This document shows positions 49,901 through 61,415 of a stretch of 64,000 nucleotides of DNA, in pieces. Source of the DNA: Amborella trichopoda (Eukaryota; Streptophyta; Magnoliopsida; Amborellales; Amborellaceae); assembly GCF_000471905.2 (NCBI RefSeq), contig NW_006500103.1, positions 2,613,145 through 2,677,144 on the forward strand, read 5' to 3'. Made by a program: the position numbers and the translations under genes. Each line of letters starts with the position of its first letter. The stretch's first letter is position 1. A model generated the notes under the pieces. The model was not told the origin of the DNA. It did no database searches and saw only the letters and a list, made by a program, of their open reading frames with translations.

Positions 49901-52900
49901 GTACCAAAGGTAAATGATCTCATTATATACTTTTCCTTTAGTTTTCATATTTTTTGATTATTTTGAAAATATTGTTTCAACTAACTGGGTATTATAAACA
50001 AGGGAATGTATACTATAAGCCCATTGATTATCGAAACCATATGGTGAAAGGGTCCATCATCATCACATCAATAGGTTCGACGATGATGGTGAGAGAACAA
50101 GTCTATCTAAACATAAAATCTATTATTCGCTATGTACACCCAACTCCCAATCCATCAGCATCCAACCCATTAATTTGATGGTGATCACCTATATGTTTTT
50201 TTATTACCATGATCATGGGTGTTATAAGGATAGACTCAAAATTAGTTTATTATTTTAGTTTAGTTTAGTTTTGTTTTTCTTTAGTTGGCTAGGAAGTGCT
50301 CCGAGACATTATCAGGGAAAGTTTCTCACTCCACCACCCTCCAACCCATTGATTGGATGGTGATGACGAGCCTTTATGACCATATTATATCATGTTCATG
50401 TGGATCAGAGTATGCTTTCCGTAAAGGTTGTAGCTGGTGATTCGCTGCCATTGTAATCATTGTCTTTTTCTATGATCCATAAAATTCATGATCTTGCTAA
50501 AAAAATAAAAGAAAATTATTTGTAGTTTTAGTTCATGAATTGTTTTTTTATTTTTATTTCTTATTTTTTAATTCATTTTTTGCAGTTGGGTATGGGAAGT
50601 GCTCTAGAGACATTGTCAGGGCAAGCGTTTGGAGCAGGGAGACCACGAATGCTTGGAGTATACATGCAACGATCATGGATTATACTTCTAGGGACTAGCA
50701 TACTCCTCACTTTCATCTATATCTTCTCTCCTCCAATACTTAGACTTTTCGGACAATCTAATGAGATATCAGAATTAACAGGCAAGTTTTGGTCACCCCA
50801 TTCTCAAATATGCCCCTCTCCTGAACAGGGGCAATATGGTCATTTTAAAAAAAACAAACAAACCAACATTCAAACAGAGGAGAGCTTGAAAAAGGCCAAA
50901 AAAATGAGAGAAAGAAGTGTGCGCATTTAAGGGACTCACTTCTACAGTAGCATTCCCTAGTGCACTAAACATTCATCTACAAGATGGATGTTGAAAACCG
51001 GTCATCCCATCTAAGTTTCAGATAGACGGTGTTAGAAGTACATCAATTTTTTTTTTTTAAAGAACTCATACTCATCGTGGTTGAGAATTGAGATTTTTAT
51101 TCCCTAAAGTTTTGAATCCAAAATCTATCTCTAAAATAGATTTTGGAGACAGACCGCATTTAAATAGATGAGTCGCCGGCCTCATAGAAACCTTGTCTAA
51201 AAGGTAAATGAAAAAGAATTGCAAACATGAGAAAATATTTTTAAAAATTGAAAAATATATATAAAATATGAAATAAAAAAGTTGACGTTATTGGCTTGTA
51301 AAACAACGAAAAGTACGAAGAAAATAAAAATAAAAAAGAGAATAAATCATAAACTTTAAAAAACTTAAAGCAAAATATCGAATAAAGTACAAATCATTAT
51401 AATTGAAATAACAAAAAAAAATAAATTTATGGCTTTAAATTGAAAAAAGAGGAATGTACATGAAATTCGAGGCCAATTTCCTGATCTTTGTGCTATTTAC
51501 GAATTGAGACTTGAAATCCTTGCTAAACCTTCCTCATGCAACCCCAATAAAAACTCCCCAAAATAGTTTTCGTTTCCAAATTTTTTAAATTAATAGAAAA
51601 TTTGAATTTAGAATCTATAAAACCACCCCTTTTTTTTTTGTTTTTGTAAAAGAACTAGCCTATGGTTAGACTTAGATCACGAATGCAAAGATACACCCAG
51701 GGTTTAATATTTCATCAAATATAGACCAGATTTGAAGAAAGCGAAGTTTTTCAAAAGGGTACCGACGCTCTAAACAATCGTACCTTCAAATAGTATTGAG
51801 AAATGTGGTTTCAATACTGGAAATCTTTGTGATAGCCTTAAAATATATCTTCATCTTTAATTATAAAATTTAAAGCTTCAAAAATAATGTAGATTGAGTA
51901 GTTCTATAAAAATTTGAAAATATTGAAAATTGACTGTCCAAAAATGCATTTCAAGATGCACTATTTCAAAAACTTGAAATCGTTTTATTTTTCATGTCAA
52001 TGCATCTTGATGTCGAGATTATCAATTTCAGGATATTTGGGCATCAAAACAATCTCTTCTAGTGAAATTTTTGAGGTGGGCTTTAATTTGACTGTTTAAA
52101 GCATCGGCCCTATATAAACTTTTTCCANNNNNNNNNNNNNNNNNNNNNNNNNNNNNNNNNNNNNNNNNNNNNNNNNNNNNNNNNNNNNNNNNNNNNNNNN
52201 NNNNNNNNNNNNNNNNNNNNNNNNNNNNNNNNNNNNNNNNNNNNNNNNNNNNNNNNNNNNNNNNNNNNNNNNNNNNNNNNNNNNNNNNNNNNNNNNNNNN
52301 NNNNNNNNNNNNNNNNNNNNNNNNNNNNNNNNNNNNNNNNNNNNNNNNNNNNNNNNNNNNNNNNNNNNNNNNNNNNNNNNNNNNNNNNNNNNNNNNNNNN
52401 NNNNNNNNNNNNNNNNNNNNNNNNNNNNNNNNNNNNNNNNNNNNNNNNNNNNNNNNNNNNNNNNNNNNNNNNNNNNNNNNNNNNNNNNNNNNNNNNNNNN
52501 NNNNNNNNNNNNNNNNNNNNNNNNNNNNNNNNNNNNAACTACTACTACATTTTTTTTTTTTTTTTTTTTAAAGAACTCATACTCATCGTGTTTGAGAATT
52601 GAGATTTTTATTCCCTAAAGTTTTGAATCCAAAATCTCTCTCTAAAATAGATTTTGGAGAGAGACCGCATTTAAATAGATGAGTCGCCGGCCTCATAGAA
52701 ACCTTGTCTAAAAGGTAAATGAAAAAGAATTGCAAACATGAGAAAATATTTTTAAAAATTGAAAAATATATATATAATATGAAATAAAAAAGTTGACGTT
52801 ATTGGCTTGTAAAACAACGAAAAGTACGAAGAAAATAAAGATAAAAAAGAGAATAAATCATAAACTCTAAAAAACTTAAAGCAAAATATCAAATAAAGTA

Positions 52901-55900
52901 CAAATCATTATAATTGAAATAACAAAAATAAATAAATTTATGGCTTTAAATTGAAAAAAGAGGAATGTACATGAAATTCGAGGCCAATTTCCTGATCTTT
53001 GTGCTATTTACGAATTGAGACTTGAAATCCTTGCTAAACCTTCCTCATGCAACCCCAATAGAAACTCCCCAAAATAGTTTTCGTTTCCAAATTTTTAAAA
53101 TTAATGGAAATTTTGAATTTAGAATCTATAAACCACCCCTTTTTTTTTGTTTTTGTAAAAGAACTAGCCTATGGTTAGACTTAGATCACGAATGCAAAGA
53201 TACACCCAGGGTTTAATATTTCGTCAAATATAGACCAGATTTGAAGAAAGCGAAGTTTTTCAAAAGGGTACCGACGCTCTAAACAATCGTACCTTCAAAT
53301 AGTATTGAAAAATGTGGTTTCAATATTGGAAATCTTTGTAATAGCCTTAAAATATATCTTCATCTTTAATTATAAAATTTAAAGCTTCAAAACTAATGTA
53401 GATTGAGTAGTTCTATAAAAATTTGAAAATATTGAAAATTGACGGTCCAAAAATGCATTTCAAGATGCACTATTTCAAAAACTCGAAATCTTTTTATTTT
53501 TCATGTCAATGCATCTTGATGTCCAGATTATCAATTTCAGGATATTTGGGCATCAAAACAACCTCTTCTAGTGAAATTTTTGAGGTGGGCTTTAATTTGA
53601 CTGTTTAAAGCATCGGCACTATATAAACTTTTTCCTTTTCAAAATTGAGGTTGAAAAAAATAAAAAACCACTTCTTAGATCTACTTGCAAGAAAACAAAT
53701 TGTTTTTATCAAATCCAATGCTTCGAGTTACGGAAATCCAATTATTTTCTGGCATAATCAAGGTCTGAAACTTTAAAAAAAGTAGGGACATTTTAATAAT
53801 TTATTACACCTAAAAGGCCCAACTAAATAACAGGAATAAGTTTGCTTGTTTAGGATAGATCAAATTACTAAAATGCTCTTACTTGTTGAGGATTTCTAGC
53901 CATAAATAAAAAAAATTTGAATATTTTAAAAATATGTTTTGAGGAGATACTTGAGTAAAATGAAAATTAAAGTAGCGTTAATTTGAATCATTTGACGTAA
54001 TGATATTGTAAAGGGTTTTGACCTGTTGATATTTTCCAAAACAGAAATGTACATAGAGGAGAGCGAGGTAAATATTTTCTGGAACGTATTTCTAAAGTAA
54101 ATTGATTTAACAGGAAAATGAGTTCTTAGGAAAGCATTTCCCTTATTTTCTAACCCACTTGGGATTCCTAGGAGAATTCATTTCTTTTTGTAGGAAACAT
54201 ATCTGGGAAACTATATTTTCGATCCTAGGAAGTAGCAATTTTCAACTGTTCATTAACATTTTTCATCGATTAGAGATTGATATTTGTTCGATTAGAGATT
54301 GATATTTGTTCTACGAAGCAAATTTTTTCAAAAATAATAATTCAGATGATACCTTCTTTGATAGACTCTCTTTCCCCCGCCTCCCAATCTATTGAAAGAA
54401 CCTGAACTATGAACTCAAGAGCCTAATTTAGACTATTTACTTTTAGTACAAAAAGATCACATTTACTCTTGTCCATCGGATTTAAAATTGGTAGAGGTAA
54501 ATGTGTGATTGACTAGATTCAAAATCCAAATAAATTTTTTGAACTTCATGACGCACCTCAAGTCATATCCAATTTGATATCTAATAGCTAGAAGTGATTG
54601 TAAACTCCTTATAATAATGATAAAAGGTCTCATAGATCACTGTCCCCAATAAAAAATGCAACACAACAAATTAGTCCAAAAAATGTCATTTGGCACTGTA
54701 ACCGATTATAATTTAATTTTCCCATAATTTGCAGGCAAATTCGCTTTATGGATGCTTCCTCAGTTGTATGCTTATGCAGTCTATTTCCCAATACAAAAGT
54801 TTCTTCAATCTCAAAGGAAGGTCATGGTCATGGCTGTTATGGCAGGGAGTGTGCTTGTGTTTCATGTGTTTCTTAGCTGGTTGCTTATATTAAAGCTGAA
54901 ATGGAGTTTAGCTGGAGGAGCAATCAGTCTAAATCTAGCATGGTGGATTCATGTTTTAGGCCAATTCAGCTACATAGTTGCAGGCTATTGCCCTGGTTCT
55001 TGGACTGGATTTTCATGGCTAGCCTTTCGAGATCTTTTTGGGTTTTTCAAATTGTCCTTAGCTTCTGGTGTTATGTTATGGTGAGCAATTTTATGGAGTT
55101 GTTCCTTTTTCTTCTTTTTTGTGTTTTTTTCTCATTAAAGGTTAACTTGGGATCTTGGTAGGAAATGAAACTCTGGATGTTATGATGTATAAATCTGCCA
55201 CCTTGACGACCCAGGCCTAGAGGCCATTCCTAGGAAGCCATGGGCTGGGTAGTTGGGCCCGACCTGGTCGGCCCAGCTCTAGAAAACTACGGCTTCAGCC
55301 ATAAAATGTGGCCCAATGGCCAATCGGGGCGGGTCTGGCCATAGCCACGAGATGACTATCCCGGGCCGGGCCATAGCCAGACCCTCTTTTTCTTTACATT
55401 CACTTGATTTATTTTCTTTTTTATTTTCCCGGCCTCTTTGGCCTTGTCAGGATCAGATGGGCCCGCTCCATAGGGACTAGGGCAGGGCTAGGGCCAAGGC
55501 CGTCCCGGCCCATTCCCAACCCTCAAGCAGCATTTTGTAGCCTAAGCCACCTAGCCAATGCCAGCTTAATGTTCCTTATTTTGCTTGCATGAATTGTATA
55601 CTATGCACCTAACATAAATAAGAATATGAGAGAGAGAGATTTTTTCAAAATCAAAATAAATTTTTTTACTAATGTCTAATTCAATTTATTTACTTATTTA
55701 TTTTGGGTCTTGATTAACTTCTTGTATGAATGTTTAGTTTGGAATTCTGGTACATGATGATACTCGTTGTCTTGGTTGGCCACCTTTCGAACCCTGAGAT
55801 AGAAGTCGATGCCATGTCTGTCTGGTAAAAACTCGCCACTCCTTTTTTCTTACTGATATTGTGATTATATCTTTAGAGATTTATTATCTCCACTGACTTT

Positions 55901-56067
55901 CTTTAATTGTTTTGGCAGCATGAACATTGTTGGATGGCATATGATGATTTCACTTGGATTCAATGCAGCCATAGGGTAACCCACTCGAAACTAGGCCAAT
56001 AAACGGGTTGGGATCCTGGTCGGGTTGGATGTGAACCGATAGGGTTTGAGCCTGACCCGGATTGGAG

Positions 56068-56106
<39 letters not shown>

Positions 56107-59100
56107 CCATTTCGTGCAACTGTTCTATAGCAATATAATGAAAAAGCATTCGGAAACTATATTAGGACCAATTGTTCGGCCCCAGTTATGAAAGGGAGTC
56201 ACTACTGTACGCCCATATGCATTCTGTAGTCGATTTGACGCTCACGGATGTCCAATAGTATTTGAATTTTAATTTTTTTCTACAAATCCAAATCACTTGA
56301 AATTTTAGACGTGTGTTCTTCTCATCAAGACTCACCTAATAAAAATATAAACAAAAATAATTCGCGAAAAGAAATTAACCAAAATACCCCACGAAACGTT
56401 TTTGAGGTATTTTGGTCAATTTATTTCATGTAAAAATTTATTTTGATATTTTTTCGTAGATTTACCTATTTTTAAATAACACACGTCTAAAATTTCAAAT
56501 GATTTGGAATTGTAGAAAAAAAAAATTTAAAATTCAAACACTATCGGACATCTGTGATCGTCAGATTGGCCCAGATTCAATCTGGGTGGTGGGCATTTAC
56601 TGTAGCAGTACGCACCTGGGCGCTCAACATCTTTTCCCATTATTAAATGTACACTTTTTTCATTCCAATGAATAATCATAAAGAAGAAAAAATTGAAAAT
56701 ACACCTACACTCAAAAAGTGTTTATTTAGCTCAATTTAAGTGAGACGCTTAGATCTAGGTTTTAGAAGGATTCTCACCCTTTCTAAATTTCTTAGATGGC
56801 TATATTGTCATTAGATGAACAATATTAGAAGAAAAAAATAATTTTGGGTTTTTAAAAGTGTTGATCATGGAAATCATGAAATGGATGGTCCAGATTCATT
56901 GTTGAAGGATACTCATTTTGAGAATATCTAGGGTGCAAATTGAATTGTTTTTTTTTACATTTATTATTAGGATGAAGATAGGGTGTGTTCAAGTTTTGAG
57001 GTCATACAAATACCACAAACATGATTTTCTAAAGGAAAAAGTTTATATAAGGTTGTAACCTTAAAATGTAGAAATATAGATGCACCTCAGAACTCTATTG
57101 GAGAAGGTTGTTTTAATATTGAAAACCCTTCTAGTTGATCATCTCGACATGGAAATATATGAATACGACAAAAAAATATATTTTGAGTACCAAAAATAGT
57201 GCATCTTACAACACATTATCTAAACCATCCATTTTTAAGATTTTCATATGTTTACAGATCTACTTGATTTTAACCATTATTGGAATTTAAAATTTTATAA
57301 TTAGATATAAAAATAGATTTTAAGATAATCCTAATAATTTCTTACACCAAAATTAGTTGTTACGACAAAATTTGGAGGTACACCTTAATTGGATTGTTTA
57401 AGGTTGCATCCTTATAGAAACCACACCCTTTTCTAAAAGTATAGTTTCGTTATATTATAGACATATATGGGAGATTGATTTTATGCAATAATTTTATACT
57501 AATATCTTGAAATACACTTTCAAAAATTATGCTAGGGGCATCGGTATGAGCCTATTTTTCTAAAGTACACTATAATGAACAAACTTTAAAAAAAAAAAAA
57601 AATTCAGAAATGCATCCTGGGACAATTAGATCTGTGCCTTATCGGGAATTTTCTTTTTATTCCAGACTTTACAGATGGTAAATTCATCAGTAGATGGACA
57701 ATTTCTTAAAAGCATCAATCGCAATTTCTACCCAATATATGGTTTGGAATCATGGTTTAAAAGGATTAATTCGATCTTTAGAGTGCAAATTCAATTTCTA
57801 TCTTTTTGGCATTGATTGTCGGGATGAAAATAGTGTTTATAGAAAATTCGAAGTCATGCAAATGCCACAAAATTGATTTTTTTTTAAAAGGACGATTATT
57901 CCATTATATTATTAATAAAAAAATGAAATGAAATGATTTCAAAAGTTAATACAAAAGAAATCTCACAATAACACTCAGTCTCCTGATTATCTGACTGATA
58001 ATTCCGCTTTCATCTTACATTCTTAATTGGTAATTAAGTTCTTTCATTGACTGAAAGATAATCACAAAAAGTATTCACCAATTTGGATATAGAACAAGTC
58101 ATCCTTAATATTCACATTTGGTAATTCTCTAATATTGAACTGATATTTTGGTGTTTATTGTGTCCTAGAGTGAGAGTATCGAATGAGCTCGGGGCCGGAA
58201 ATTACAGAAAGGCTAAACTTGCGGTTTATGTGGTCTCTGTGACCTCAATTGCAGTAGGCATTGTATGTATGGCTGTGATCTTAATAACCAGAAATGAATT
58301 CCCTTCACTTTTCACTAATAGCTCAGCAGTAAAGAAGGAAGCCACAAAGATTTCAGGCTTATTGGCATCCACACTGATCTTAAACAGCTTGCAACCAGTT
58401 CTAGCAGGTTCCTAAAAGTCCACTTCTCATTTCTCTCTTTCTCAAATGAAGTAGAGATAGTTTGCCTTATTTTCAGCAGTTTTTTATGCATTGATGAGTG
58501 TTTTAATCATTGGACAGGGGTTGCCATTGGAGCTGGTTGGCAAGCTTTGATTGCTTATATCAATGTGGGGTGCTATTATATTGTTGGGCTGCCTCTTGGC
58601 TGCATCTTGGGCTATAAATTGAATCTTGGGTTGCTGGTATAGCAGTCAAAATATAGTGATTATGAGTTTTTCCTCCATTTCTTTCTGATATTACAAGATA
58701 TTAAGTATGTTCATGTCATAACTTTGGGTTCTCTGTTAGGGTCTCTGGGGAGGGCTGATTGGTGGGACAATCTTGCAGACCATAATCTTGGCAATATTGA
58801 CAGCATGCACTGACTGGAAGAAAGAGGTGATGCATTAATTTCTTAATCCTAATGTTCTCTCTATCTTAGTCGAGTATATGGGTCGGGTCGGGCTCGAGTC
58901 AACCTTGTCCCGGCTGTGTAATCAGGTCCTGTTGGTTGGAGTTCACTGAACCTACCCAATGAGGTCTAGGATGGACATGGACCCACGTCAAATAGACCTG
59001 AGCCCGACCAACCAGATCCAATATCCAGGTCCACATATGGATCCAGATTAGGTCGACCTCGTCAAGTCAACCGGACCATTCTCTCTCTCTCATAGTGAAT

Positions 59101-60237
59101 CTATATTAAGTTGCTTTCAGTTTTCATTAAGGAAAATAGAAAAGAGGATAGACCAGTGTAGGAAAAATCGAACTGGTACGGTTAACTGGACATGGCATGG
59201 AAGCGGTTCAACCGGCCTAATCGGTAAATCGGCTAGTTCAACCATTATAACAAGGCAAGTCCTGGGCGGTTAAAAAGGTGTTAAAAAAATACACAAAAAA
59301 AAAAGTAATAGATTATGAATAGTATATTTAAAGGATGATTAAACAATGTACATCCAAATAAAGTTGAAAATTAATGAAAAAAAATAAAAATGTTAAATAA
59401 TTGATTTGTACCCAAAGGTATTTTTTAAAAAAATTTTAAAAAAGAGAAAATATAAAAATAAATATTAATGACCACAACAATTTCCATTTTTTTCCATAGT
59501 GAACAAAAACATTAAAAAATACATTACAAACAAAATCTCTTATTTTTTGGGATTTTATGTAATTTTTTAAAAAATACCCAGTCAGTCACCAAAACCGGCC
59601 AAAACAATGGCCGGTTCCGATCTAACCGGGTGGTTACCGGTTAGAACAGATGATTTTTCCAATAATGTGGAGACAATCTATATATTGATTGATTTTCCTG
59701 AAAATATTGAAATATATTATGTGGAAGTTTAAATACCGCTAAAATACCTTTGGAAGTTGGTATGAAGTAACCCATACTAGGTCAGTTTTCTACTAAGATT
59801 TCTGAAAACAAATAAGCAAATCTTATATAACATAAGATATGCTAGAATTTGCCCCAGAATAAAAGGGGTTCACTACTGTTTCATGTGAACTTGGGTAGGC
59901 TGAACTATAGAATCATTTATAATATGGAATAGATTAGGTGGATGGTTTACTGTCATAGAGTTCCAAACAACATGCAAGGAATATCTCATGTTTTAGCAAA
60001 CAGCAAAATTACCCAATTTCTTTAGATCATGAACCCAGATCAAGAATTAAGTATTTTGATTGTCACAGACATACAAACTGTTTAATTGTCTCCCTCGAGG
60101 TGCAAAGGATCGGATTTGCAGTAATTTTAGTAAACTTTGGATATATGCAGGCTTCTGTTGCGGAAAACCGAATTAAGAAATGGGGTGGTTCTGTAGGAAA
60201 TGAAGATGATGAACATTCGCAGGGAACGCCTTCGTGA
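46921..60237 (+). CDS. MATE efflux transporter (DETOXIFICATION family)
   Basis: Nine exons: 46921-47142, 50586-50781, 54735-55080, 55738-55824, 55919-55975, 58169-58407, 58518-58636, 58740-58826, 60151-60237 (TGA), encoding 479 residues, usual for plant MATEs. ATG lies in GAGAGAATGGAAAG. The N-terminus [10 protein letters not shown] leads to [20 protein letters not shown] and [15 protein letters not shown]. Then come [18 protein letters not shown] (75-92), [37 protein letters not shown] and [10 protein letters not shown] (305-314), all MATE hallmarks. Twelve hydrophobic segments are expected. Such proteins export flavonoids, alkaloids or other organic compounds with proton or cation exchange, at the vacuolar or plasma membrane; the substrate cannot be told. 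Intron 2 has a GC donor. The exact DTX number is not assigned. Confidence 0.92.
47153..47440 (-). mobile_element. truncated family A MITE just inside MATE intron 1
   Basis: Begins about 10 bp after the exon 1 donor with CTATAAGCTTGCAACCTTAAAC. It keeps TTTGGTGTAAAGAATTTTTAAG and ATCGAGATGATCGATTATAGGG, but lacks the usual terminal AAACTTTTTCC. Confidence 0.65.
48287..48480. repeat. tandem duplication, about 95 bp
   Basis: Two copies (48287-48380 and 48381-48480) with TTTGAAATAAA..CTTTATTCAATAA(A/T)ATTACAG and TTTTTCAAATACCAATT..AATACCAAGCC. In MATE intron 1. Confidence 0.8.
49074..49260. repeat. 36-bp minisatellite, about 5 units
   Basis: Units read AGAGAGAAAGAGGAGCTCTC then AAGACACTAGTTCTAG. 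The first two are identical, the later ones diverge. Located in MATE intron 1. Confidence 0.85.
49712..49931. mobile_element. MITE, family D (best preserved copy)
   Basis: 220 bp with inverted ends of about 40 bp. The left end AATGAGACCATTTACTTTAG continues into GTACAAGGAGGTCATAA; the right end TTATGACCACCTTGTACC continues into AAAGGTAAATGATCTCATT. No coding capacity. Confidence 0.8.
51049..52127. repeat. left copy of a 1.08-kb duplication at gap 3
   Basis: From a T-tract and AAAGAACTCATACTCATCGTG to the last base before the N run. Matches 52552-53635 at about 98 per cent by eye. Contains a family A MITE (51757-52127). Confidence 0.9.
52128..52536. other. assembly gap 3 (409 N) in MATE intron 2
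   Basis: The run of N separates the two 1.08-kb copies. A short AACTACTACTACA string follows. Neither flank holds coding sequence. Confidence 0.97.
52552..53635. repeat. right copy of the 1.08-kb duplication at gap 3
   Basis: Repeats 51049-52127, with small differences such as CGTGTTTGAG for CGTGGTTGAG and TCTCTCTCTAA for TCTATCTCTAA. Confidence 0.9.
53266..53635 (-). mobile_element. Mutator-like MITE, family A, complete copy
   Basis: 370 bp, GGGTACCGACGCTCTAAAC to ATAAACTTTTTCC. Perfect 9-bp duplication TTTTCAAAA at 53257-53265 and 53636-53644. The left-haplotype copy is 51757-52127, cut by the gap. Confidence 0.85.
54430..54640. mobile_element. MITE, family D
   Basis: Contains GACTATTTACTTTTAGTACAAAAAGATCACA and, at the other end, GTAAACTCCTTATAATAATGATAAAAGGTCTC. 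It lies about 95 bp before MATE exon 3. Confidence 0.5.
55205..55530. repeat. GGCCC/GGGCC-rich repeat in MATE intron 3
   Basis: Words such as TTGGGCCCGACCTGGTCGGCC and CGGGCCGGGCCATAGCC contrast with AT-rich flanks. Another degenerate transposon arm of the window's GC-rich type; boundaries unclear. Confidence 0.4.
56140..56638. mobile_element. foldback element in MATE intron 5
   Basis: About 500 bp. The arms pair over at least 75 bp (CACGGATGTCCAATAGTATT against ACACTATCGGACATCTGTG; TTTTAGACGTGTGTT against AACACACGTCTAAAA). The centre has CCAAAATACCCC and GGTATTTTGG, as in the element at 25674-26185. A 9-bp target duplication is not clear. Confidence 0.75.
56640..56960 (+). mobile_element. 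MITE-like repeat, family C
   Basis: Carries TTCCAATGAATAATCATAAAG, TTTAGCTCAATTTAAGTGAG and GGTCCAGATTCATTGTTGAA, as in the 15.2, 39.1 and 41.7 kb copies. Confidence 0.6.
57034..57428 (+). mobile_element. Mutator-like MITE, family A (GGTTGC subtype), reference copy
   Basis: 395 bp, GGAAAAAGTTTATATAAGG to GAAACCACACCC. Perfect 9-bp duplication TTTTCTAAA at 57025-57033 and 57429-57437. In MATE intron 5. Confidence 0.9.
58873..59085. repeat. GGGTC-rich repeat in MATE intron 8
   Basis: Starts around ATGGGTCGGGTCGGGCTCG and ends near CGTCAAGTCAACCGG. Same degenerate class as 27755-28012. Confidence 0.4.
59161..59660. mobile_element. CCGGTT-type element, uninterrupted
   Basis: 500 bp, GGAAAAATCGAACTGG to CAGATGATTTTTCC. 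It matches the two halves of 3596-4454 and 45131-46330 but has no MITE at the shared site TTTAAAGGATGATTAA (about 59330). Confidence 0.65.
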
Positions 60238-60302
60238 TTTTTTATTTTTTTATTTTTTGGTGAATTCTTCTTAGTGTTCTTCCTGATTAATAATAAAAAA
60301 AA

Positions 60303-60761
60303 AAAATTTACATAGAGCCGATACTCTAAACAGTCAAATTAGAACTCACCTCAAAAAAATTCAATAGAAAAGGTTGTTATGATGCGTCAATATTCTCAAA
60401 TTGATCATCTCGACATCAAGATGCAATTTCAATAGAAAACGTTGTTTTGATGCCCAAATATTCTCAAATTGATCATCTCGACATCAAGATGCATGGACAT
60501 GAGAAAGAAATGGATTTCAAGTTTTGAAAATAGTGCATCTTCTAATGCATTTTTTTATTGTCAAATTTCAATATTTTCAAGTTTTTATAGATCTGCTCGA
60601 TCTACAACATTTTTTGAAGCTTTAAGTTTTATAATTAGAATAAAAATATATTTTAAGGCTATCACAAAGATTTTCAGTATTGAAACTACATTTCTCGACA
60701 TTATTTAAAGGTGTGCTCTACTTTGATTGTTTAGAACTTTGACTCTTCACAAACTGCACCC
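60303..60761 (+). mobile_element. Mutator-like MITE, family A, with internal duplication
   Basis: 459 bp, ending CAAACTGCACCC. Flanks TAAAAAAAA on both sides (low complexity). A segment of about 60 bp ending GATCATCTCGACATCAAGATG is present twice, explaining its extra length. Located 66 bp after the MATE stop codon. Confidence 0.75.
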
Positions 60762-60881
60762 TAAAAAAAATAACAAAATGAATTGAAAATGATGCCATGT
60801 TAAACCTACGTGATCAAAGGGCCCCCCAATGCATGTGGTTGTGGATTTAGATGGTTGCTCGGCTTTGGGAGATTCTAGAGA

Positions 60882-61180
60882 GTTGTTCGGTGATACAAAC
60901 ACGTCGATGTATTTAAGAGAGTTGTTCAGTAATACAAACACCAAACAGCAAGGAACTACAACTCTTATCAGAATTACACCGCTTAACAAAAAAGCTAGTT
61001 GTCCAATAATACGAGCCCTCATTTCATTTGAAATAAAGCTAGTTGTCCAATAATACGAGCACTTCCTTACATTTGAAATTAGAATAGATATGTTGCCCGG
61101 TGTTGTGATTGCCAGATAGAAATTGAAATTAGAATCGATATGTTGCCCGGTGTTGCGATTGTCGGATAGAAAGGCAACTA
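60882..61180. repeat. short tandem doublets with a shared core
   Basis: Related 20-bp cores start at about 60882, 60921, 60997, 61040, 61091 and 61141 (AGTTGTTCGGTGATACAAAC, AGTTGTCCAATAATACGAGC, TGTTGCCCGGTGTTGTGATT). Neighbouring pairs are nearly identical, so it looks like stepwise local duplication. Confidence 0.55.
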
Positions 61181-61415
61181 AGGAAAAAAAAATTAAGCCG
61201 TCTGGGTGGTACTCATAATTTACAGCAACAGCCACAAGTTTCTTGACATAATTTGCTCATATTATTAAAAGTTTAACCCATTATTCCCTGCATACTTATA
61301 AATCATATAGAATAAGGCTTACAACATAAAAAATTTATCTACGATAAGTTTATTACTACTGCATGAGATAAAGAATAGGGGTTTTACTAGCTCCAAAACT
61401 TCCAATGAGGCTTTT

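Noticed and set aside
60747..61235. 162-codon open frame on the minus strand between the MATE and PPR genes
   Set aside because: It runs through a MITE end and the tandem doublets, has no recognisable domain, and its open length is explained by the repeated units.
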